From: Streptomyces canus
GTDB lineage: Bacteria; Actinomycetota; Actinomycetes; Streptomycetales; Streptomycetaceae
Length of the DNA: 64,000 nucleotides
Assembly: GCF_030816965.1 (NCBI RefSeq)
Contig: NZ_JAUSYQ010000002.1
Coordinates: forward strand, 9,910,001 to 9,974,000
Reading direction: 5' to 3'
Part shown: one piece after another, positions 15,928-24,789 of the stretch
Layout of the letters: every line of letters begins with the position of its first letter
Numbering within the stretch: position 1 is the first letter of the stretch
Program-made: the position numbers and the translations under genes
Notes under the pieces: generated by a model
Database searches by the model: none
What the model was told of the DNA's origin: nothing
What the model saw: only the letters and a program-made list of their open reading frames with translations

Positions 15928-16874
15928 TTGATCACGAGCGAACCTCAGAGGTCGGGCTGGTTCGGAACGCCCCTCATCCTGCTGAGCAGCCCGGATCCGG
16001 CCATCGACGCCAATCTCGCCATCGCGCTGGATGCTCTGCCGGCCGAGAACAGCGTGACCCGGGCTGCCGCACGTCTGCACACCTCGCCCGCCGCCATGAG
16101 CCGCACCCTGGCCCGGCTGCGCCGCATCCTCCAGGACCCCCTCCTGGTCCGGGCCGGACGGGCCATGGTCCCCACCCCACGCGCTCAGGCCCTGCGTGAG
16201 GAAGCCGCCGCCGTGGTGCGCAGCCTTGGAGCTCTGCTCAGCGCTGGCGCGAGCGTCGACCCGGCCGGCCTCCGCAGCACCTTCACCCTCCAAGCCGCCG
16301 ACCTGGTCGGCGCGGCGCCGGCCCCTGGACTGCTGCAACTGGCCCAGCAGGAGGTGCGGGGGGTCTCCTTCCGGGTCCGGGCCGAAGAACTGGAGGCCGG
16401 TCCCGCACTGCGCGACGGCCGAATCGACCTGGAGGTCGGATCCATCGACCACGTGGACCCGGAAACCCAGGTCGAAGAACTGGTCAGCCTCCGCATGGTG
16501 GCGGCCGTACGGCCCGGTCATCCGCTCACCGAAGGGCCGCTGCCCCCGGTCCGGCTCGCCGCACCCCACACGTCGCGGTCAGCCGGCGCGGCCGGTTCAC
16601 CGGCCCCCTCGACACCGCCCTTGGCGAGCAGAACCTCCAGCGGCGGGTCAGCGTGGTCCTTCCCAGCCATCTGGCCGCGATGACCCTCGCAGCCCGCAGC
16701 GATATGGTCTGCCTCGTACCGGCCGCGCACTGGCTCCGCAGAGCCGTCCGCCGAGTTCTCTGCGCGCCGACGGTCGAGTGTGACCCGCAGGCAACTTACC
16801 GACGAGCAGCGGAAGGTGATTCAGCGCTACCTGTCCGCTGGTGCGGAATGTCCGTCGCGTGCGTCGCTGGCTGA
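15928..16874 (+). pseudogene. LysR-family regulator, frameshifted
   Basis: The first two thirds read as a LysR regulator: NLAIALDALPAENSVTRAAA, RLHTSPAAMSRTLARLRRIL, DPLLVRAGRAMVPTPRAQAL, then a substrate-binding domain to AAVRPGHPLTEGPLPP. Around base 16566 the matching sequence moves to another frame (HVAVSRRGRFTGPLDTALG, then RVSVVLPSHLAAMTLAARSD), after which the family pattern fades. A standard start codon is also missing; TTG is the nearest candidate. It is most likely a decayed gene, although one sequencing error could cause the main shift. Confidence 0.7.
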
Positions 16875-17070
16875 GCGATCCGAGGTGGCCGTACGCGTCG
16901 AGGGGGTTGACCGCGGTGAGTGGCATCGTTAACTTTCGACAGGTCCGCCACTTGGACAGTGTTCACGATATCGAACGACGTTGGTGTCCTGTCGAACCTT
17001 TGAGTGGTGGCTGGGCGAAATCAACAGCGCCTCCCGTCGAAAACGGCAAGTGTGTAGCCATTCCTGATGG

Positions 17071-17084
17071 TGGGAGCGCTCCCA
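17071..17084. promoter_or_regulatory. CebR-type operator TGGGAGCGCTCCCA
   Basis: This is a perfect 14-bp palindrome identical to the consensus CebR box of Streptomyces (LacI-family repressor released by cello-oligosaccharides). It lies 20 bases before the xylanase GTG start, between likely promoter sequence and the GAGGAGG ribosome-binding site, so binding would block transcription. The same box occurs twice more, beside the endoglucanase and LacI genes near 54.7 and 56.0 kb. Confidence 0.85.
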
Positions 17085-17103
17085 TCATCCTTGAGGAGGA
17101 AAC

Positions 17104-18414
17104 GTGACGCAGAGCCGCAATAAGCCTTTGAGCGGGGAGAAAAGTTCGACGAGCCGCAGGACCGTCCTGGCGACATTAGGGGCCCTGCCTGTTCTCACCG
17201 CCGCGACGTCGGTGACGAGAGCCTCTGATGCGGGGGCCGTGACGGCTGCCGCTACGGCGGTCATCGACCCGTCGGCAACGCGGCAGACGATCCGCGGCTT
17301 CGGCGGCATGAGCCACGCAGCCTGGATCGGCGAACTCACAGCGGCCCAGCGGGACACGGCGTTCGGGACCGGAGACGGGAGGCTCGGGTTCTCCGTGCTG
17401 AGGATCCCGGTCCCCGAGGACCGGGGGGCCTGGAACCGCGATCTGGCGACGGCGAAGCGCGCGGTCGAGCTCGGCGCCATCGTCATCGCCTCGCCATGGA
17501 ATCCGCCCGCTTCCATGGTCGAGACCTTCGTCCACGGCAGCCAGACCAACGCGCGACGCCTCAGGTACGACATGTACGGCGCCTACGCCCAGCACCTGAA
17601 CGACTTCACCACGTACCTGCGGAACAACGGAGTGAATCTGTACGGCATATCTGTGCAGAACGAGCCCGATTACGCGCAGGACTGGACGTGGTGGACGCCC
17701 ACCGAAATGGTTCGCTTCCTTCGGGAGAACGCCGGCTCCATCGGGACCAGGGTCATCGCGCCCGAGTCCTTCCAGTACCTGAAGAACATGTCGGACCCGA
17801 TTCTCAACGACTCGGCGGCACTCGCCAACGTGGACATCATCGGGGCGCACCTTTACGGCACGCCGTTCGCGAACTTCCCTTACCCGCTCTTCAAGCAGAA
17901 GGGCGCGGGTAAAGAACTCTGGATGACGGAGGTCTACTACCCCAACAGCACGGATTCGGCGGACCTCTGGCCCCAGGCACTCGACGTGGGGGAGCACATC
18001 CACCGTGCCATGGTGGACGCCGAGTTCCAGGCCTACATCTGGTGGTACATCCGGCGCAGCTACGGCCCCATGCGCGAGGACGGCAAGATCAGCAAGCGTG
18101 GCGCCACCATGGCGCACTTCGCCAGGTTCGTCCGACCCGGGTATGTGCGGGTCGAGGCGACGGCGAAGCCGGCAACGGATGTCTACGTCTCGGCGTACCG
18201 GGGCGGCGGCTCCACGGTCGTTGTCGCCGTCAACAAGGGGGCTGCCGCGGTGAGTCAGCAGTTCACCCTGGCGAACAGCGCCGGGCCCAGTGTCTCGTCC
18301 TGGTTGACCGACGCGAGCAGGAATGTCGCGTCCCAGGGGACGACCGCCGTATCGAACGGCTCCTTCACCGTCACGCTCCCCGCTCGAAGCATGATGACGT
18401 TCGTGATCCGCTGA
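17104..18414 (+). CDS. Secreted GH30 (subfamily 8-like) glucuronoxylanase
   Basis: This enzyme should cut glucuronoxylan outside the cell. The 436-residue protein has a twin-arginine-type signal (STSRRTVLATLGALPVLTAA) and then a GH30 catalytic region starting QTIRGFGGMSHAAW. Acid/base Glu187 is in GISVQNEPDY, nucleophile Glu276 in ELWMTEVYYP, and WWYIRRSYGPM carries the arginine pair typical of glucuronic-acid-recognising GH30_8 enzymes. A beta-rich C-terminal half (VSAYRGGGSTVVVAVNK onward) forms the usual side domain; there is no separate carbohydrate-binding module. The GTG start follows GAGGAGG by four bases, with a CebR box just upstream, so cello-oligosaccharides rather than xylose may induce it. 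Confidence 0.9.
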   Translation: MTQSRNKPLSGEKSSTSRRTVLATLGALPVLTAATSVTRASDAGAVTAAATAVIDPSATRQTIRGFGGMSHAAWIGELTAAQRDTAFGTGDGRLGFSVLRIPVPEDRGAWNRDLATAKRAVELGAIVIASPWNPPASMVETFVHGSQTNARRLRYDMYGAYAQHLNDFTTYLRNNGVNLYGISVQNEPDYAQDWTWWTPTEMVRFLRENAGSIGTRVIAPESFQYLKNMSDPILNDSAALANVDIIGAHLYGTPFANFPYPLFKQKGAGKELWMTEVYYPNSTDSADLWPQALDVGEHIHRAMVDAEFQAYIWWYIRRSYGPMREDGKISKRGATMAHFARFVRPGYVRVEATAKPATDVYVSAYRGGGSTVVVAVNKGAAAVSQQFTLANSAGPSVSSWLTDASRNVASQGTTAVSNGSFTVTLPARSMMTFVIR

Positions 18415-18691
18415 ACCCGGACTCCCGGCGGGAAGCACCCACCCCATCACCGACGTGGCGAAGGCCATGGGCATGATTCCGGGGACTTCTGCCGTCCCGT
18501 TCGAGTAGGCCTGGCTCGACGACGCTCTGTGGGCCTGCTGCTCGACATTGGCGACGAGCCCGTTCCAGACGTTGACCGTGCCACCGGGCCGTCATCGGCG
18601 CGCCGATCTCCCTCATGGGCTCTCCGCTCGCCGACTCCGGCACCGCGGTCGCCCGACCGCCGCCGGGTCCCTCTACCCAGGGTGTGCTGTC

Positions 18692-19387
18692 TCACCAGGC
18701 CACCGCTCCATGACGGTCACGGAAGGTTCCCGTCGGTCCGTCCGCCCCGATGGTGGCGAGTTCGACGATCGCATCGGTCCCTTCGGTCACCGTCTGCGGG
18801 CCGCTGTGCCCGTTGAAGTCGGTCGCTGTGTAGCCCGGGTCGGCCGCGTTCACCTTCACGTCCGCCCAGGCCTTCGCGTACTGCGTGGTCAGCATGGTCA
18901 CCGCAGCCTTCGAGGCCGTGTAGAGCGGCGCTACGGGCCTTGACTCGACGCGCGCGGGGTCGTGGGTTGCCGCGAACGACCCCATGCCGCTGGACACATT
19001 GACGATGACCGGGTTCGCGGACTTGCGCAGCAGGGGCAGAAACGCGTGCGTCACCCGGACGATCCCCACCACATTGACCTCGAACACCGCGTCGGCGTGA
19101 GCGGCCGTGAGCCGGTCGGCGGGGATGTGTGGTTCGTGAACTCCTGCGTTGTTGATGAGGACGTCGATGCCCCCCTCGCGAGCCGCGACGTCGGCGGCGG
19201 CCGCGGCCACCGACGCGTCGTCGGTCACGTCGATCTGGACGAAGCGGGCACCGAGCGCGTCGGCTGCCGCCTGGCCGCGCCCTGGATCGCGAGCACCGAT
19301 GATGACGGTGTGGCCGGTGTCGATCAATCGGCGGGCGGTCTCGTACCCGAGGGACTTGTTGGCTCCTGTGATGAACGTTGTTGTCAT
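18692..19387 (-). CDS. Short-chain dehydrogenase/reductase
   Basis: This 231-residue SDR has the nucleotide motif TFITGANKSLGYETARRL near the N-terminus, the structural NNAG in VLINNAGVHEP, the active-site serine in IVNVSSGMGS, and catalytic Tyr-x-x-x-Lys in LYTASKAAV. The substrate is unknown. The ATG beginning MTTTFITGANKSLG is preferred over a longer upstream frame. It is divergent from an MmyB-type regulator with a 102-base gap, a common actinobacterial arrangement in which the regulator controls the reductase. Confidence 0.85.
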   Translation of the reverse strand: MTTTFITGANKSLGYETARRLIDTGHTVIIGARDPGRGQAAADALGARFVQIDVTDDASVAAAAADVAAREGGIDVLINNAGVHEPHIPADRLTAAHADAVFEVNVVGIVRVTHAFLPLLRKSANPVIVNVSSGMGSFAATHDPARVESRPVAPLYTASKAAVTMLTTQYAKAWADVKVNAADPGYTATDFNGHSGPQTVTEGTDAIVELATIGADGPTGTFRDRHGAVAW

Positions 19388-19489
19388 GCAGGCACTCTCG
19401 GCCCGTGCCGAGAGGACAACCAGTGCCCTCTGCGACGGTAGGACTGCCAGTACCAGGCACAACTGCTGTCCGCAGGACACAATGGCCGG

Positions 19490-20356
19490 GTGGACGAGAC
19501 CCTTGGCACGGCGTTGCGCCGCTGGCGCGACCGGCTTTCGCCCGTCGACGTCGGGCGGACGTCCCGGCCAGGACGACGTGCGGCGGGCCTGCGGCGCGAA
19601 GAACTGGCCGACCTCGCAGGACTGTCGGTCGACTATGTGGTCCGGCTGGAGCAGGGACGCGCCACCAGCCCTTCGGCGCAGGTCGTCGCGAGCCTGGCCA
19701 GGGCACTGCAGCTACAGCCGATGGAACGCGACCACGCCTACCGGCTGGCCGGCCTCCTGCCTCCCCAGGAGGGAACGATCTCCACGCATGTGCCGGCGGG
19801 CGTCCAACGGATGCTGGCTCGCCTGGGGGAGTTTCCGGTGGGCGTGTTCAGTGCCGACTGGACCTTGCTGTCCTGCACTCCAGCATGGGCGGTGCTGCTG
19901 GGCGACCCCAGCGCACGGACACGCGCCGAGCGGAACCTGGTGCGGGCGGTCTTCGCCGTGGGATCCAGAGGGCTCGCGTCCTGGCCCGTGCTCCAGGGCG
20001 GCGACACCCTGAACTCCGCCCTCGTCGCCGATCTGCGCACGGCTCTCGTCAACTACCCCCGCGACCGTGGACTGGCCGACCTGGTTGAGGAACTGCGCTC
20101 CACCAGTGCGGAGTTCACCCGGCTGTGGGACGAGGGTGCGGTCGGCCCGCACGTCTCGGCCCGCAAGACCATCGTGCACCCCCAGGTCGGCGAGGTGACG
20201 TGCGACTGCGACGTGCTCACCGTCCCGGGCTGCGACGTCCGCCTCGTCGTCTACACGGTGGCCGCGGGTTCCGCCGACGCGGAGAAGCTGGACTTCCTGC
20301 GGGTCACGAACGGTGTCAGCGCCGACGGGTCCTCGCCGCGGGCTCCACATCGCTGA
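19490..20356 (+). CDS. XRE-family regulator with MmyB-like ligand-binding domain
   Basis: The 288-residue protein starts at GTG (DETLGTALRRWRDRLSPVDV). The N-terminal helix-turn-helix is GLRREELADLAGLSVDYVVR, followed by the LEQGRA motif and LARALQLQPMERDHAYRLAG. From about residue 100 the MmyB-like PAS-type domain follows (PVGVFSADWTLLSCTPAWAV, then NYPRDRGLADLVEELRSTS and GCDVRLVVYTVAAGS). The latter domain binds fatty acid in one solved family member; the ligand here is unknown. It faces the SDR gene across a short divergent promoter and is probably its regulator. Confidence 0.88.
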   Translation: MDETLGTALRRWRDRLSPVDVGRTSRPGRRAAGLRREELADLAGLSVDYVVRLEQGRATSPSAQVVASLARALQLQPMERDHAYRLAGLLPPQEGTISTHVPAGVQRMLARLGEFPVGVFSADWTLLSCTPAWAVLLGDPSARTRAERNLVRAVFAVGSRGLASWPVLQGGDTLNSALVADLRTALVNYPRDRGLADLVEELRSTSAEFTRLWDEGAVGPHVSARKTIVHPQVGEVTCDCDVLTVPGCDVRLVVYTVAAGSADAEKLDFLRVTNGVSADGSSPRAPHR

Positions 20357-20425
20357 GTCATGACTGGGTGCCGTCCATGGCCACCCGGTTGGTTTCCGGG
20401 GGAGTTGTGCGTGGCCGAGGTCGGG

Positions 20426-21072
20426 TCATCGGGTCGGCCACAGCCGCACCGTGGCGTCGAGACCGCCCGTGGCCAGGGTCCTGCCGTCCGGGCTGAAGGC
20501 CACCGCGTTGCCGTGCCGTGCCGTCGCGGCCTCCGGTGGCCAGGGTCCTGCCGTCCGGGGCGAACGCGAGGTCCAGGGTTGGCCGGGGGTGAGGCAGGGC
20601 GATGCTGGTGCGATCGGCGATGTTCCCCAGGGACGTGGCGAACGTGCCGGTCATGGCCGGCGTCCTGCCGACCGGGCCGAAGGCCGCCTTCGTCAGGTCT
20701 TCGACCTGGTCGGGCCAGGGGGTGGTCGCGGTGCCCTCGGCAACGTCCCACAGCCGTAGCGTGCTGTGGGTGCCCTGGACCACGGACAGCCCGGCGGCCG
20801 GCGTGTTTCCGTCCGGGCTGAATGCCAGGCTGCCGGCGTGGCCGTGGGGGGAGAGGGAACACGGTCTTGCGGCGCTCGGTGGCGCTGTTGGCTCTCGATT
20901 CGATCACCGCGACCGGTTACGGCCGCGCCGGTGGCAGCGAGCGCGGCGAGCAGCAGCGTGCGGCGCCGCACCGCGGCGGGGGGCTTCACCGGCGGCCGAC
21001 CGGGTTGCGGTCGTGTTCCGACGGCCGAGCCGTGGCGGGAGTGTCGACCTCAGCGGTCTCGACGGAGCCCAT
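20426..21072 (-). pseudogene. WD40 beta-propeller protein, frameshifted and truncated
   Basis: WD40 blades are clear but sit in three frames: LAFSPDGNTPAAG followed by STLRLWDVAEGTATTPW, then LDLAFAPDGRTLATGGRDGT, then VAFSPDGRTLATGG and ATVRLWPTR before the stop. The start at ATG has an ideal GGAGGT ribosome-binding site, but the frame ends after 28 codons. The next frame supplies a membrane segment (RRRTLLLAALAATGAAVTG) and a third supplies the first blade. Only about three blades remain of the usual seven, so both frameshifts and deletion are involved. Confidence 0.75.
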
Positions 21073-21118
21073 CGGCGTACCTCCGGTCTTGGAGCAGTCT
21101 TCGAGGAAGGGAGCAGTA

Positions 21119-22090
21119 CTAACCGGAGTGGTGGACAAATGCGGCAGCGGCGTCGGCGCAGCCCCAGGCCAGCGTGACTCCGGCGCCTCCGTGGCCGTAG
21201 TTGTGCACCAGCCGTCGTATCCGGCCGGGCGGGCGGGGGTCGGTCTCCAGGCGGACGCCGCTGTCCCGCCAGGGGCGTAGGCCGACCCGGTGGCCGAGGA
21301 CGGGGGCGCCCTCCAGCTCCGGCAGCAGCTCGGTGCAGCGGCGCAGAATCGCCGCGGCGGTGGCCGGGGACGGCGTGGTGTCCCACTCGTTCAGCTCGAA
21401 GGTGCCGCCGAGGACGACGTCCCTGCTGCGGGGGTGGACGTAGGTGTGGCCGTCGGCGTTGTCCTCGTCGCGCACGGAGGTGTGCAGCCCCGGGTTGGCG
21501 ACGAGGACCAACTGCCCTCGCGCCGGCCGTACTTCGGTGTCGCCGGACAGGGCGCGGGCTGCCAGGCCGGAAGCGTTCACCACCACGGGAGCCCATACGC
21601 CCGCCTGTTCGAGGGCGTCGATACGACGACGGATCAGTGTGCCGCCCGTTGCGTCGAAGGTCTGCTGGAGCCAGGGCAGGTAGTGGGACATCTCCACGGT
21701 CGGAACGGTGAACTCCCAGCCGCCGGTGAACGGAGCCCGCACCTCGTCCTCGCGCAGGGTGTGCAGGTCGGGGAGGGCCGAGGCCCACCAGGGAACGTCC
21801 TGGCGCTCGCCGCGCAGCAGCATGCGGGTGGGGCGCATGACCACGCCGGGCACCCCGTTCGCGGCCTGGCGAGCGAACTCGTCATAGGTGCGGGTGGCCC
21901 AGTCCAGCACGCGCGTCTCGAACCGTGTACGGGTCGGGTACCAGACGGCCGCGGCGACCGAGGACGTCGTCGTGGCCGATGGCTCGGCCGCGACCAGGGC
22001 CACGCGGGCACCGTTCTGCTGCAGTCGCAGCGCGGTGGTGAGCCCGATGACCCCGGCTCCGACAACGACCGCGTCGAACTTGTAGCCCAT
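21119..22090 (-). CDS. D-amino-acid oxidase
   Basis: This FAD enzyme should oxidise D-amino acids to 2-oxoacids, ammonia and peroxide. The 323-residue protein (from MGYKFDAVVVGAGVIGLTTA) has the N-terminal dinucleotide-binding motif GAGVIG, AAVWYPTRTRFE, VVNASGLAARALSGD, RPARGQLVLV and the C-terminal DAO signature HNYGHGGAGVTLAWGCA. Length fits bacterial DAAO (about 320). AGGGAG precedes the ATG. A divergent LysR gene 108 bases away is the likely regulator. No peroxisome-type tail or signal peptide is present, so it is cytoplasmic. Confidence 0.9.
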   Translation of the reverse strand: MGYKFDAVVVGAGVIGLTTALRLQQNGARVALVAAEPSATTTSSVAAAVWYPTRTRFETRVLDWATRTYDEFARQAANGVPGVVMRPTRMLLRGERQDVPWWASALPDLHTLREDEVRAPFTGGWEFTVPTVEMSHYLPWLQQTFDATGGTLIRRRIDALEQAGVWAPVVVNASGLAARALSGDTEVRPARGQLVLVANPGLHTSVRDEDNADGHTYVHPRSRDVVLGGTFELNEWDTTPSPATAAAILRRCTELLPELEGAPVLGHRVGLRPWRDSGVRLETDPRPPGRIRRLVHNYGHGGAGVTLAWGCADAAAAFVHHSG

Positions 22091-22175
22091 GGCTCTCCCT
22101 TGATCGCCGAACCGTGTGCGTCCCACTGTCGGCGGGCAGTTGCAGACCTGTCCAAGACCAGTCATGTCCAACGCC

Positions 22176-22190
22176 ATAAGACCTGCTTAT
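22176..22190. promoter_or_regulatory. LysR-type operator (T-N11-A palindrome)
   Basis: ATAAG-ACCTG-CTTAT is a perfect 5-bp inverted repeat with a T-N11-A core, the classical LysR recognition pattern. It lies in the divergent gap between the oxidase and LysR genes, only nine bases before the regulator's ATG, so it probably serves autoregulation and may also set oxidase expression. Confidence 0.55.
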
Positions 22191-22198
22191 AGTTGAGG

Positions 22199-23083
22199 AT
22201 GGACCTGCGGCGGCTGCGGTATTTCCTCGTGCTGGCCGAGGAGTTGAACTTCACGAGGGCCGCGCACCGACTGCACATCGCCCAGCCCGCTCTGAGCCAG
22301 CAGATCAAAGCATTGGAACGGGACATTGGCGCACCGCTGCTCGAACGCAACAGCCGGGGCTGTCGGCTGACCGCCGTCGGTGAGGTTGTGGCCCGCGAAA
22401 CCGGCGAACTGCTGGCCCACGTGGCCGCGTCGCAGGAACGGATCCGTGCGGCCGTCGGCGGACAGCGGCGGCAACTGCGCCTGGCCCTGACCCGCTCCGC
22501 TCGCGGTGGCCCGGTCGACGCACTCCTCACGGAGTTCCGGGCCCGCCATCCGGACGTGGATCTCGTCGTACGCACCGGGTGGACCTCGCACAACATCACC
22601 GAGCTGCTGGCCGGGAGGCTGGACGCCGCCTTCGTACGGCCGCCGCTGGACGGCGAGGGTCTGGAGTGCCGGCACATCGCCCGCGAGGAACTCCTTGTGG
22701 CCGTCCCCGCGGAGCATCCCCTCGCCCGCGAACGAAGGATCACCCGCGGGCAGATCGCCGCAGAACCCGTGATCCTCTGGCCGCGCGAGAACGCCCCTGG
22801 AATGCACGACGTGATCTCCCGGCAGCTGTGGCCCGACGGCGGGCCGCGCATCGTGCGGGAAGAGCCCGACGACGAGCAGCTTCTCCTCAGCGTGGCCGCG
22901 GGCGTCGGCATCGCGCCGGTGCCCGAGGGGCGCGCCCGCGCGCTGCGCATACCCGGAGTGCGGCTCAAGCACGTGACCGCACCCATGCCCACCGTGGAAC
23001 TCGCCCTGGCCCACCGGCCGGCAGGCGCCGCACCGGCGCTGCAAGGACTCCTCGGCCTGGTCGGCACCCTGCTCGACGAATGA
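22199..23083 (+). CDS. LysR-family transcriptional regulator
   Basis: The 294-residue protein has the N-terminal winged helix typical of the family: MDLRRLRYFLVLAEELNFTR, AAHRLHIAQPALSQQIKALE, RDIGAPLLERNSRG. The periplasmic-binding-like effector domain runs from about residue 90 (LRLALTRSARGGPVDALL) to the end. ATG is used in preference to the TTG two codons earlier, and no strong Shine-Dalgarno is seen. Divergence from the D-amino-acid oxidase gene suggests it senses a D-amino acid or its oxoacid. Confidence 0.9.
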   Translation: MDLRRLRYFLVLAEELNFTRAAHRLHIAQPALSQQIKALERDIGAPLLERNSRGCRLTAVGEVVARETGELLAHVAASQERIRAAVGGQRRQLRLALTRSARGGPVDALLTEFRARHPDVDLVVRTGWTSHNITELLAGRLDAAFVRPPLDGEGLECRHIAREELLVAVPAEHPLARERRITRGQIAAEPVILWPRENAPGMHDVISRQLWPDGGPRIVREEPDDEQLLLSVAAGVGIAPVPEGRARALRIPGVRLKHVTAPMPTVELALAHRPAGAAPALQGLLGLVGTLLDE

Positions 23084-23134
23084 GCCCAGGCCGGTCATGG
23101 GAGTGGGGGCAGCGAGAGCGTCGCGGCCGCTGCT

Positions 23135-23500
23135 GTCATCGACGTTCCCTGGATCCTTCAGGTCGCCGAGGCGGCCGGGGCAGGAGATCCAGCCCCGATG
23201 ACTACGGCGTTCCCCTCTCGGCGGTCGCCCGCCACCGCGCCGAGCTGCTCGGGCAACCCGTCTACGAAGGTCCCTACGCCGAAGCCGCAGCCCTGGTGCA
23301 CGCGCTGGGCCGGTGCCGCCGGCTGGAGCGTTCCAATGGCCGTCGCCGCCGCGTCGGGTGTCATGTACCTGGAAGCCGCTGGAATGCCCGTCAAGCCCGC
23401 CCGCGAGGATGCCGTCGCCCTGAAGGACCTGCTCCTCGACCCTGCCTGCACTGCCGGGAAGATCGCCGCTTTGCTGCGGACCTGGCCCACCGCCACCTGA
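23135..23500 (+). pseudogene. Fic-family toxin component, remnant with two compensating frameshifts
   Basis: The pieces match the small Fic-type toxin component found in many Streptomyces: IDVPWILQVAEAAGAGDP in one frame, YGVPLSAVARHRAELLGQPV and YAEAAALVHALGRCRRLERS in a second, then VAAASGVMYLEAAGMPVKPA to LLRTWPT back in the first. The outer frame stays open throughout, so an apparent loss near base 23198 is undone by a gain near 23335, leaving about 46 scrambled codons. No start codon is evident upstream and no antitoxin gene is next to it. Confidence 0.6.
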
Positions 23501-23599
23501 CGCCCCGGACCCGGCGCTGATTCGCCGGCAGCAGCACCGCTCGCGCAGGGACAAGCCCTCCTGTGATCCGTTCCCTGCTTCAGGGAGACGTCACAATGA

Positions 23600-23638
23600 C
23601 CTTGCCCCGGTCACGGAAACGCTGTGACCGGGGCAAGG
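23600..23638. terminator. Bidirectional hairpin terminator
   Basis: CCTTGCCCCGGTCAC and GTGACCGGGGCAAGG form a perfect 15-bp stem around a 9-base loop. It sits 30 bases after the infA stop codon (minus strand) and about 100 bases after the Fic remnant (plus strand). There is no long U tract, which is common for Streptomyces terminators. Confidence 0.85.
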
Positions 23639-23668
23639 ATCAGCTGTCGCGGAGGATGCCGATCGCCG

Positions 23669-23893
23669 CTAGTTCCGGTACCGGAACACGATCCGTCCGC
23701 GCGTCAGGTCGTACGGCGGGAGCTCCACCAGCACCCGGTCTTCCAGCATGATCTTGATGTAGTTCTTGCGGATCTTCCCGCTGATGTGCGCGAGCACCTG
23801 GTGGCCGTTCTCGAGTTCCACGGTGAACATGGCGCTGCGCAGGCACTCGACGACCTTGCCCTCGACCTCGATGACGTTCTTGTTCTTCGTCAT
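23669..23893 (-). CDS. infA: Translation initiation factor IF-1 (extra copy)
   Basis: IF-1 binds the 30S ribosomal A site during initiation. The 74-residue S1-like OB-fold protein carries the family core: [60 protein letters not shown] and the end RIVFRYRN. It is not in the ribosomal-protein/rpoA setting where the housekeeping infA normally lies, so this is probably an additional copy. The ATG overlaps the acetyltransferase stop by four bases, tying its translation to that gene and hence to the leader-peptide region upstream. A strong hairpin terminator follows. Confidence 0.93.
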   Translation of the reverse strand: MTKNKNVIEVEGKVVECLRSAMFTVELENGHQVLAHISGKIRKNYIKIMLEDRVLVELPPYDLTRGRIVFRYRN

Positions 23894-24681
23894 CGCGCCA
23901 GCTCCAGGTTGCTGCTCATCGGCCGGGCGCCGATGCCCCCGAACAGCGCCGAGGCCGCGTGGTTGGACTCCTGGACCTCGGTCCAGGCCGCGGCGACACC
24001 GGAGCGGTGCATCGTCCCCAGTGCGTGGGCCAGCAGCGCCCGCGCGATGCCACGGCGCTGCTCGTCGGACCGGACCGCGACCAGCCCGATGCGTGGTCGC
24101 TTGACCGTCACCACCCGGATCAGACCCAGGTAGCGGTCGGCCACCGCGGCCACCGCGTACTTCGACGGGTCCACGATGGTGTCGCCTTCGAGCCGGGGGA
24201 TCACCTCCGCAGGCATGGACTGCCACCCGACGGTCGCCTCGACTTCGTCACGGATCGCGCGGTCCACCGCCCGCAGCAGACGCTCGTCCGCCTGACCGGC
24301 GGGCACGATCGTCACGCCCGCAGGCGGCATGGCTGCTTCAAGCCCTGTGACCCGCGGGTCGGTCGGCACGACGTACTCCCACTCTCGGCGCCGGATCGTG
24401 AAACCGGCCCGCCGCCAGCCGGCCGTCAGCTCGACATCGGCTTCGTCGACCACCGTGTACAGCGGTGCCGGCAGTTCAGCCAGCATCACCTCGGCGAGCC
24501 GGTCGAAGATCACGTCGTGCCAGGCGTCGATGCTGACGAACAAGCGTCCGTCGGGCCGGTGTTGCGCATGCCCGCGACCGACCACGAGGTCGTCATCCAG
24601 CGCATGCCATTGCCTGTCCGCGACGCGCGTGATCATCAGCGCGTTCTCGCTCAGGCCAGATGTGAAAGGTTGTGTGTTCAT
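23890..24681 (-). CDS. GNAT-family N-acetyltransferase
   Basis: The 263-residue protein has a C-terminal GNAT fold: [20 protein letters not shown], then [20 protein letters not shown] with the acetyl-CoA motif RRGIA, and [20 protein letters not shown] with the conserved Asn of motif B. The N-terminal half (residues 1-130) is a second, degenerate GNAT-like region. The substrate is unknown; an antibiotic or ribosomal target is possible given coupling to infA. The ATG is preceded by GGAGGGAG at a six-base spacing. That Shine-Dalgarno is complementary to a segment inside an upstream leader ORF, so expression is probably controlled by translation of the leader. Confidence 0.85.
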   Translation of the reverse strand: MNTQPFTSGLSENALMITRVADRQWHALDDDLVVGRGHAQHRPDGRLFVSIDAWHDVIFDRLAEVMLAELPAPLYTVVDEADVELTAGWRRAGFTIRRREWEYVVPTDPRVTGLEAAMPPAGVTIVPAGQADERLLRAVDRAIRDEVEATVGWQSMPAEVIPRLEGDTIVDPSKYAVAAVADRYLGLIRVVTVKRPRIGLVAVRSDEQRRGIARALLAHALGTMHRSGVAAAWTEVQESNHAASALFGGIGARPMSSNLELAR

Positions 24682-24695
24682 CGGAGTCTCCCTCC

Positions 24696-24721
24696 AGGAG
24701 TGCCTCGATCTAGGCGCTCCT
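24696..24721 (-). promoter_or_regulatory. Leader hairpin before the acetyltransferase ribosome-binding site
   Basis: In the mRNA, AGGAGCGCCT pairs with AGGCACTCCT (one mismatch) around a 6-base loop, ending directly at the acetyltransferase Shine-Dalgarno GGAGGGAG (24688-24695). That Shine-Dalgarno can alternatively pair over seven bases with CTCCCTC inside the leader ORF (24760-24766). Competing pairings of this kind are the hallmark of translational attenuation. Confidence 0.6.
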
Positions 24722-24735
24722 GGCGACACCGAACG

Positions 24736-24789
24736 TCAGCCGCCGGACCGTGACGGGTTGAGGGAGCACCCATGGGTAACTGTGTTCAC
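24736..24789 (-). CDS. 17-codon leader peptide of the acetyltransferase-infA operon
   Basis: The GTG start is preceded at five bases by GGAGGTGA, a full complement to the 16S rRNA 3' end and the strongest ribosome-binding site in this part of the window. The peptide reads V-NTVTHGCSLNPSRSGG and stops 54 bases before the acetyltransferase ATG. Codons 9 to 11 contain CTCCCTC, which can pair with the acetyltransferase Shine-Dalgarno. A ribosome paused here would free that site. Such leader ORFs control many antibiotic-inducible resistance genes in actinomycetes; the inducer cannot be read from sequence. Confidence 0.65.
   Translation of the reverse strand: MNTVTHGCSLNPSRSGG

Noticed and set aside
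16935..16996. TTCGACAGG and CCTGTCGAA, 44 bases apart, upstream of the xylanase.
   Set aside because: A 9-bp inverted repeat with a wide spacer could be the ends of a small element or an operator pair, but it has no target duplication or further support, so I do not list it.
18415..18691. Possible gene fragment downstream of the xylanase.
   Set aside because: Short frames here show no family similarity or start signal that I could support.
20988..21072. A 28-codon ORF with an ideal ribosome-binding site as a separate small gene.
   Set aside because: It is better read as the true start of the WD40 gene, cut off by a frameshift just before its membrane helix.
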